Positions 1 through 4,818 of a DNA stretch of 6,310 nucleotides are shown piece by piece. The DNA comes from Conexibacteraceae bacterium (GTDB taxonomy: Bacteria > Actinomycetota > Thermoleophilia > Solirubrobacterales > Solirubrobacteraceae): contig WQWK01000122.1 in the NCBI GenBank assembly GCA_009785395.1, positions 1 to 6,310 on the forward strand, read 5' to 3'. The translations under genes were made by a program, and so were the position numbers. A model generated the notes under the pieces. That model made no database searches and was not told where the DNA came from. It saw only the letters and a program-made list of their open reading frames with translations. Position 1 is the stretch's first letter; each line of letters opens with the position of its first letter.

Positions 1-993
1 GACCGGGTCGTCCGTCAGCGGGCAGACGCCCGCGTTGGCCAGCGAGGCCGCCGCGACGGCCAGCATCTGCGCGTCCACCTCGATCGAGCAGCTCTGGAAG
101 TAGAACTCAAGGGTCTGCTGCAGATCGGTGCCATCGCGGAACGCACCATTCTCGCGCATCGAGTACCCGAGGGCGAAATTCCGGTCCGCGGTCTGCCGCT
201 CGGACAAGTAGACCGCGTTGTTGAAGCCTGGGCGCCGGTCCCCTGCCAGCCGCTGCCAGGTCGCGGCCACCAAGTCGAACCTGTCGGCAATGTCGTGGTC
301 CGGCCGGATCAGCGAGGTGGTCATGATTGCCCCTGCGTTGACCATGGGGTTGTGCGGCAGGCCCTTAGGGTTCAGCGCGAGCTCGTTAAACGACTGCCCG
401 GACGGCTCGCGGCCCACGTGCCGGTGCACCGCCTCGGCGCCGTGCTCATCCAGCGAGAGGCAGTAGCTCACGGTCTTGGACACCGACTGCAGGCAGAACG
501 CCGTGGCTGCGTCGCCGATAGAGAACCGCTGCCCGTCCACCGTGCACAACGAGATCGCCAGCTGATCGGGGTCGACCCGCTTGAGCTGAGGAATGTAATC
601 GGCTACCGAGCCGGACCTGACCGACAGGAGCTCGCCGTACATCCGGGTGATGTCGGCGCTCAGCGCGGTGAAGTCAGGCACTGCCAGGTTGCCTTCGACC
701 GCGCGCCTTATCAGGCTGCTGTTGTGCTGGGCGAGGGCCTTGAACTGCGCGAAGCTGAGCTGGCGCGACCCGTCTGCGCCAGTAAGGCCGGCCAGTGCTT
801 CGGCGATGCGCGGATCATCGGTGCGCAGCCCGGAGCGCTCCAGCCGGGTGAGGACCTCCAGCGGGGAGATCCGGCCATTCTTGTCCGGATTGAATGATTC
901 GAACAGGCTCCGGTAGATCCGGTCTGCGCCGGACTGGGCAGCATCGGATTGGGCAGCTTCGGGCTGGCGGGCCCCAATGACGGCTTTAGGCAT
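1..993 (-). CDS. glsA: Glutaminase with N-terminal EF-hand-like domain (3' end outside window)
   Basis: Glutaminase hydrolyses L-glutamine to L-glutamate and ammonia, probably in the cytosol, since no signal peptide or membrane helix is visible. The first 331 codons are present and the gene runs off the left edge. Residues about 25-100 form an EF-hand-like domain: one good calcium-type loop at 35-46 (NPDKNGRISPLE) and a degenerate second loop near 72-83. The catalytic beta-lactamase-like domain starts around 130. It shows ADYIPQL (Tyr133), the S-x-x-K catalytic pair in QSVSK (Ser170, Lys173), GREPSG, HNPMVNAGAI (Asn219), SERQTADRNFA (Glu265, Asn272) and EFYFQSCSIEV (Tyr298). These match the active-site residues I recall for human GLS. 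The wording, including SGLRTDDPR in the helical domain, is closer to animal kidney-type glutaminase than to E. coli YbaS/YneH. The ATG at 991-993 has a GAGG box 8 bases upstream. The unseen C-terminus could carry extra domains, because some actinobacterial glutaminases are described as having STAS or cNMP domains there. The family call is very secure. Confidence 0.95.
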   Translation of the reverse strand, partial: MPKAVIGARQPEAAQSDAAQSGADRIYRSLFESFNPDKNGRISPLEVLTRLERSGLRTDDPRIAEALAGLTGADGSRQLSFAQFKALAQHNSSLIRRAVEGNLAVPDFTALSADITRMYGELLSVRSGSVADYIPQLKRVDPDQLAISLCTVDGQRFSIGDAATAFCLQSVSKTVSYCLSLDEHGAEAVHRHVGREPSGQSFNELALNPKGLPHNPMVNAGAIMTTSLIRPDHDIADRFDLVAATWQRLAGDRRPGFNNAVYLSERQTADRNFALGYSMRENGAFRDGTDLQQTLEFYFQSCSIEVDAQMLAVAAASLANAGVCPLTDDPV

Positions 994-1058
994 CGTGGTT
1001 TCCTCTCGGTGCTCGGTGTGGTGAGAGACAGTGATATCGAGCTAACGGGTGCGCTAGG
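994..1058 (-). other. 65-bp intergenic spacer between the fusion gene and glsA
   Basis: This short same-strand spacer lies between the TGA of the transporter-lipase gene and the glsA start codon. Apart from the ribosome binding site I see no clear hairpin with a T-run and no convincing promoter hexamers. That favours read-through transcription into glsA, although a weak internal promoter cannot be excluded by eye. Confidence 0.6.
997..1005 (-). promoter_or_regulatory. Ribosome binding site of glsA (GAGGAAACC)
   Basis: Read on the minus strand, GAGGAAACC lies 3 bases before the ATG, leaving 8 bases between the GAGG core and the start. This supports the ATG at 991-993. The same nine bases occur at exactly the same distance from the start of the upstream fusion gene. 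Confidence 0.8.
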
Positions 1059-4000
1059 TCAGGCGACGAGGCTGATTGGCGCGCGCTCGAGTGCCTCGCG
1101 GGCCGCCGCGCGGCCGGCCGCGCGGGCCGCGTCCAGCTGATCGAACTCGAGCAGGCCGATGCCGGCCGCGCTCGGCCTGATCACCAGGTCGGCGTGGCGC
1201 CGGGCCGACTGAGAGGTGTTCTCGCTGCCGAGCAACAGCAGCCGTGTGAGCGTCTCACCGAGGCCTGGCGGCTGGGGCGGCCGCTGGTTTCGAGCGCCTG
1301 CCTTGGCCAGGCCGCCCTGCTGGCGACCGGGTGCGGCCTTGACGTCGACCGCGATGATGGGGCCTTCTGCCATGTCTGCCATCGCCTTCACCGGCAGGTT
1401 GTCCACCAGTGAACCGTCGATGAACAGCTTGCGACCGCGGACCTGCGGGGGGGCTACCACCGGCAGGTTGATGCTGAATCCGACCGCCTCCCACAGCGGC
1501 CCGTGCCGCGTGATCTCCAGACGCCCGCTGCGGAGCTCGGTGCTGCCGCTCATGAAACTGCGCGGCAGTTCCTCGATCAGGCGCGCGCCAAATGTGCGGT
1601 GCAGCATTGCCTGGAAGCGCTCGCCGCGGATCAGGGAGTGGCGCGGGATGGTGAGATCCCGCAGCGGCCGGCGGTGCACCCATTCCTCAAAGCAGATCGC
1701 GTCTATCTCTTCGGCGTCGTAGTTCATCGCGAACAGCGCGCCGATCACGGCGCCCATACTGACGCCGACGATGCGGTCGATAGTCACCCCCGCGAGCGTC
1801 AGCTCTTCGAGCACGCCGATATGTGAGAACGCCCGCGCACCGCCGCCGGACAGCACAATCCCGACCGAGGCACCGGTGAGCCGGCGCGCCATGCGGGCGA
1901 TGTCGGCATGGAACTCTGACTTCCGGATCAGGTGCGATCCGGCCGGGCTGAGCGCGTCCGCCCAGCCGCTGAGCGCGCCTGGAGCGACGTCGTACGCAAC
2001 CAGGTCGCAGCCGTGCAGCTCGGGATAATGGCCAAGCGTGGGCAAGACCGGCCCGCCGGCGGTCACCGCCAGGACCCGGTCTGCCTGCTGGAGGCAGAAC
2101 TTCGTCCAGGGCTGCTCCAGGGCGGATCCGCCGGTGAGCAGAACCAGGTCGTGGCCAGCCTCCGCCCGGTCGAGCAGCGGCCCATACAGAGCGGCTGGAT
2201 CACCTGGCACCGCTGCGCCTGGCATCTGCGCGCTGTTGAGCACCGCAACCGTCCGGTGAGCCTGCAGTGCGGCGTCCAGCCGGGCGGCGAGCTGCGCCAG
2301 TGGGACCCGGTCATCGAGCGCGATCAGCGCGACCGTCGTCGGCTGTGGCCGGGCCGTGGCCGCCGATACACGTACGTCTTGGAGCCGGCGGCTCAGCGAT
2401 CGGTTGAGCGCCGACGACAATGCTGGTGAGCTGTGCAGGAGCTGAGCGAAGTCGGCCTGGGCGACGGCTATGACCTCGGTGGCGCGTCCGGCCCGCACCG
2501 ACGCGGATCGCGGCGAGCCGGTCAGCAGCGCCAGCTCGCCAAGCGCATCACCGCGGCGGTATTCACGGAGGACCCGGTCGGCGCCCTCATCGACGGCCTC
2601 AAGTCGGCCGGCGCGGACGATATACATCTCATCTCCGTCGTCACCCTCGCGGTACAGCCATTTCCCCGCGGCCAGGCCGCGGATGGCTGATTTCGCGGCA
2701 AGTTGCTCAACGAGCTCAGGATCCACGCTGGAAAACAGCGGGGTCCGGGCGAGGAACTGCGCTGCCGATTCCGCGCTAAGGTCCGCCGGATCGCCGACGC
2801 CCAGGGCCATCACGCGCCGTGGACGCGGCGGACGCAAGGCTCGCTGAGGCTCGGTCTTTACCGGGTTTGCCCGCGCGGCGCCGGGTGGGGCGGTATGGCT
2901 CGGCGCCGACGCCGGGCCCTCGCCCGGCTTGACGTGCCCGACGAGCAGGCAGCCAAGTCCAGCTACGAACAGGCAGGCCGCCCCGAACGTCCAGGCATCT
3001 CGGAATAGCGCGAAAGCCGTGGCGGGCGTCGGCGTCCCGATGATCGCCACGACAACCGCGACGCCGATCGCGGCTCCCACCTGGCGTGCGACCGAATTTA
3101 TCCCGGTCGCCGTCGCAAAGCCGCCGCCCGGCGCGGAGGCCACGGCGGTGCCAGTGAGGTTCGGAAAAGTAATGCCCGCGCCTATCCCGAGCAGCACCAT
3201 GCCCGGCAGCCAACCACCGGCGAAATCGGGCGTCGTGCCCACTCGCGCTACGAACCACATCACCGCCCCGCCCCAGAGCAGGCCTCCCGCGACGAGAACG
3301 GGACGGGGGCCGACGCGCTGCACCAGCCGGCTCGCTGGCCCCGCGACCACCACCGCGACAACCGGGCCGACTGTAAGCGCGAGGCCAGCCTGAAGGATCG
3401 GGTATCGCCATACGCCGATGAGGAACAAGACGTTCGAGAGCGTGTAGCCGTAAAAGCCAGCCGCCCCGATGATCGTCATCGCGTTGGCGGCGCGGAATGT
3501 CCGGTTCCTCAGCAGGGAAAGATCGAAGACCGGTGAGCGGTGCCGCTGACAGCGCCAGATGACCACCGCGCCGAGGACGAGCGCCGCCGCCAGACAGCCG
3601 ATAACCCGGCCGCTGTCCCAGTGCCATTCCTGACCCTTGGCCACCCCGAGCACCAGCGCGCCCATCGCGCAGGCGAACGCCAGCGTGCCCAGAAGGTCGG
3701 GAATTCGGCGATGGCCGGGTGCCCGGCTCTCGGCCAGCCGCCGACGCGACAGGAGCGCCGCCGCCACACCGATCGGTATGTTCACCACGAAGACCAGGCG
3801 CCAGTTTGCGGCGGTGACGAGCAGCCCACCAAGCGACGGGCCGAGGCCGGCGGCAGCCGCGCCAACCGCCGACAACAGGGCAACGGCGTGAGAACGGTGC
3901 GCCGGCGGGTACGCGTGCAGCAGCAGCGCGAGCGCGGACGGCACGAGGAGGGCGGCGCCGAGCCCCTGGATCACCCGGAAGGCAATCAATGCGCCGGCCG

Positions 4001-4439
4001 ATGGCGCGATCGCGCACAGCAGCGAGCCGATCGTGAACAGTTCCAGGCCGAAGACGAAGACGCGCCGCCGCCCGAGCCGGTCTGCGATCCCCGCCGCAGC
4101 CATGAGGAACGTGGCGAACACGATGTTGTAGGCGTTCAAGACCCACGACAGTGTCGAGGTGGACGTCCCGGGGAACGAGCGCGCGATGTCCGGAAACGCG
4201 ATGTTCACGATCGTCGCGTCGACGAAGGCGACGGCGCCGCCTATCGACGCAATCGCGAGCACTGCCCGAGGTGAAGGCCTGCGCTGGCGCTGTATCCGGC
4301 TCAGCGGCGGCCACCCGCCCACAGTGCGCTCGCGTTCCCCCACGGGGCGGATATCGCGGGCCAACGCGTGGCGCCGGGCCCAGAGGGCTCGGTCGGCTAT
4401 TCGGGCATGGGCCAGGTAGCTGCTGACGATGGGGTGCAT
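1059..4439 (-). CDS. MFS (DHA2-type) transporter - cNMP-binding domain - NTE/patatin-like phospholipase fusion
   Basis: This is an intact 1126-residue multidomain membrane protein. Residues about 57-502 form a DHA2/EmrB-QacA-like major facilitator with about 14 predicted helices. Visible motifs are DATIVNIAFPDI in helix 1, GIADRLGRRR (motif A, 117-126), FRVIQGLGAALL (motif B, Arg155) and GLGPSLGG (antiporter motif C, 198-205). After a Pro/Ala-rich linker (about 503-555), residues 558-690 are a cyclic-nucleotide-binding domain with an intact phosphate-binding cassette, GELALLTGSPRSA (Glu635, Arg644). Residues 695-850 resemble the region before the catalytic domain in NTE/PNPLA6, including PWTKFCLQQAD (777-787) and HADIARMARRLTG. 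The patatin domain (857-1035) has GGGARAF, GVSMG (Ser894) and the catalytic Asp1008 in FIDGS. Fourteen helices would put the C-terminal domains in the cytosol, where a cyclic nucleotide could bind. The likely activity is lysophospholipase or phospholipase; the transport substrate is unknown. The ATG at 4437-4439 has a good ribosome binding site; a basic 58-residue segment precedes helix 1. From memory, M. tuberculosis Rv3239c and Rv3728 share this layout. Confidence 0.95.
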   Translation of the reverse strand: MHPIVSSYLAHARIADRALWARRHALARDIRPVGERERTVGGWPPLSRIQRQRRPSPRAVLAIASIGGAVAFVDATIVNIAFPDIARSFPGTSTSTLSWVLNAYNIVFATFLMAAAGIADRLGRRRVFVFGLELFTIGSLLCAIAPSAGALIAFRVIQGLGAALLVPSALALLLHAYPPAHRSHAVALLSAVGAAAAGLGPSLGGLLVTAANWRLVFVVNIPIGVAAALLSRRRLAESRAPGHRRIPDLLGTLAFACAMGALVLGVAKGQEWHWDSGRVIGCLAAALVLGAVVIWRCQRHRSPVFDLSLLRNRTFRAANAMTIIGAAGFYGYTLSNVLFLIGVWRYPILQAGLALTVGPVVAVVVAGPASRLVQRVGPRPVLVAGGLLWGGAVMWFVARVGTTPDFAGGWLPGMVLLGIGAGITFPNLTGTAVASAPGGGFATATGINSVARQVGAAIGVAVVVAIIGTPTPATAFALFRDAWTFGAACLFVAGLGCLLVGHVKPGEGPASAPSHTAPPGAARANPVKTEPQRALRPPRPRRVMALGVGDPADLSAESAAQFLARTPLFSSVDPELVEQLAAKSAIRGLAAGKWLYREGDDGDEMYIVRAGRLEAVDEGADRVLREYRRGDALGELALLTGSPRSASVRAGRATEVIAVAQADFAQLLHSSPALSSALNRSLSRRLQDVRVSAATARPQPTTVALIALDDRVPLAQLAARLDAALQAHRTVAVLNSAQMPGAAVPGDPAALYGPLLDRAEAGHDLVLLTGGSALEQPWTKFCLQQADRVLAVTAGGPVLPTLGHYPELHGCDLVAYDVAPGALSGWADALSPAGSHLIRKSEFHADIARMARRLTGASVGIVLSGGGARAFSHIGVLEELTLAGVTIDRIVGVSMGAVIGALFAMNYDAEEIDAICFEEWVHRRPLRDLTIPRHSLIRGERFQAMLHRTFGARLIEELPRSFMSGSTELRSGRLEITRHGPLWEAVGFSINLPVVAPPQVRGRKLFIDGSLVDNLPVKAMADMAEGPIIAVDVKAAPGRQQGGLAKAGARNQRPPQPPGLGETLTRLLLLGSENTSQSARRHADLVIRPSAAGIGLLEFDQLDAARAAGRAAAREALERAPISLVA
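1106..1125. repeat. 20-bp perfect GC palindrome inside the 3' end of the fusion gene
   Basis: The half-site CCGCGCGGCC is followed immediately by its reverse complement, giving a 20-bp perfect palindrome made only of G and C. It lies 44 bp before the fusion gene's stop codon and encodes part of its Ala/Arg-rich C-terminal helix (AARAAGRAAAR). It could fold in mRNA or simply result from alternating GCC/GCG/CGC codons. Confidence 0.6.
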
Positions 4440-4442
4440 GGC

Positions 4443-4451
4443 GGTTTCCTC
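4443..4451 (-). promoter_or_regulatory. Ribosome binding site of the fusion gene (GAGGAAACC)
   Basis: Read on the minus strand, GAGGAAACC lies 3 bases before the ATG at 4437-4439, with 8 bases between the GAGG core and the start. It decides the start: the next in-frame methionine is residue 113, after the second membrane helix, which would destroy the transporter fold. Confidence 0.8.
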
Positions 4452-4521
4452 GTTCGGCCTCGTGGGCTGTGTCTTGCGAGGGCGCCGCCGATCGGCAGTG
4501 CTTCCGTGTCAGCGGCTTCGC

Positions 4522-4534
4522 CTGCCAATGGCAG
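4522..4534. promoter_or_regulatory. Inverted repeat CTGCCA-A-TGGCAG, possible operator
   Basis: Perfect six-base arms are separated by one base, centred about 90 bp upstream of the fusion gene's start codon. The position would suit a dimeric regulator or a promoter-proximal operator. There is no other evidence of function, and a site this short can arise by chance. Confidence 0.25.
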
Positions 4535-4679
4535 TCCCCGGCGAACCCGTTGCCCCCGTTGTGCCAGTTTTACCCGGCAGCGCGGTGCCGTCGCTTCGCC
4601 TGTACGGGCCAGATTCACCAGACCGCGCATATGGCCTGACCGGGCCAGGCTCGAACCGGGATGGTACGTGCGCCCCAAC

Positions 4680-4732
4680 CGCGGCCGCAGCATGGGACGA
4701 GGGCTGAGCTTGCGGAGGATGTCAGCCAGGCG
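4680..4732 (-). pseudogene. Possible decayed duplicate of the LuxR helix-turn-helix 3' end
   Basis: Read on the minus strand, 4732-4706 encodes RLADILRKL, which closely resembles HLANILRKL in the recognition-helix region of the upstream LuxR protein; the two 27-base stretches match at 22 positions (4706-4732 against 4859-4885). A second identical nine-base block, GCGGCCGCG, follows in both places (4680-4688 and 4832-4840). The offset changes from 153 to 152 bp, as expected for a one-base deletion. Upstream of the first block similarity falls off quickly. This could be a remnant of a tandem duplication or of a second lost LuxR gene, or coincidence in GC-rich DNA. It is too short and degenerate to encode a working domain. 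Confidence 0.3.
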
Positions 4733-4769
4733 CAGTTGTCTAGGTGGGCGGCGCTCGCCCGAGGACGAG

Positions 4770-4818
4770 GCGCGGGCCTCGCGGGCGACCGGCCGCCGGG
4801 GTCAGACGAGGCCCGCGC
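4770..4818 (-). terminator. GC-rich hairpin across the LuxR stop codon, possible terminator
   Basis: Two perfectly complementary 12-base arms (4770-4781, beginning GCGCGGGCCTC, and 4807-4818) flank a 25-base loop. The loop itself contains a small GACC/GGTC stem (4787-4790 and 4800-4803). The upstream arm lies within the last LuxR codons and the stop codon is in the loop. No T-run follows on the minus strand, so it is not a textbook intrinsic terminator. Actinobacteria often use hairpins without T-runs, and it could also stabilise the transcript end. Confidence 0.45.

Larger units (their letters stand above)
4440..4801. other. 362-bp intergenic region upstream of the fusion gene
   Basis: No convincing gene is present on either strand; open frames here look like GC-driven shadows. 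The gap should hold any promoter for the transporter-lipase/glsA unit, but I cannot point to a good -35/-10 pair. Contents that can be named are: the ribosome binding site (4443-4451), an inverted repeat CTGCCA-A-TGGCAG (4522-4534), a ten-base direct repeat GCTTCGCCTG (4515-4524 and 4593-4602), an inverted repeat GCCTG/CAGGC (4634-4638 and 4646-4650), a stretch resembling the end of the upstream LuxR gene (4680-4732), and the distal arm of the hairpin at the LuxR stop codon. Confidence 0.6.

Noticed and set aside
295..897. 200-codon plus-strand open frame opposite glsA
   Set aside because: The minus strand here encodes unmistakable glutaminase active-site motifs; the plus-strand product resembles no known family.
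3540..4274. 244-codon plus-strand open frame opposite the MFS domain
   Set aside because: It is antisense to a clearly real transporter region with recognisable motifs. Its product is Arg/Gln/Asp-rich with no family signature, typical of an opposite-strand shadow in GC-rich DNA.
2776..4314. 512-codon minus-strand open frame in another phase of the fusion gene
   Set aside because: It overlaps the transporter coding frame completely and its product is Arg/Gly-rich with no membrane helices or motifs. Long spurious frames are common in high-GC genes.
4561..4577. TAAAAC-like sequence on the minus strand as a -10 promoter element
   Set aside because: It does not fit the TAnnnT pattern well and no reasonable -35 hexamer lies 16-18 bases upstream.
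4397..4693. 98-codon minus-strand open frame in the gap before the fusion gene
   Set aside because: It overlaps the start of the fusion gene, has no good ribosome binding site, and its Arg/Ala/Pro-rich product shows no domain. The frame stays open largely because of base composition.
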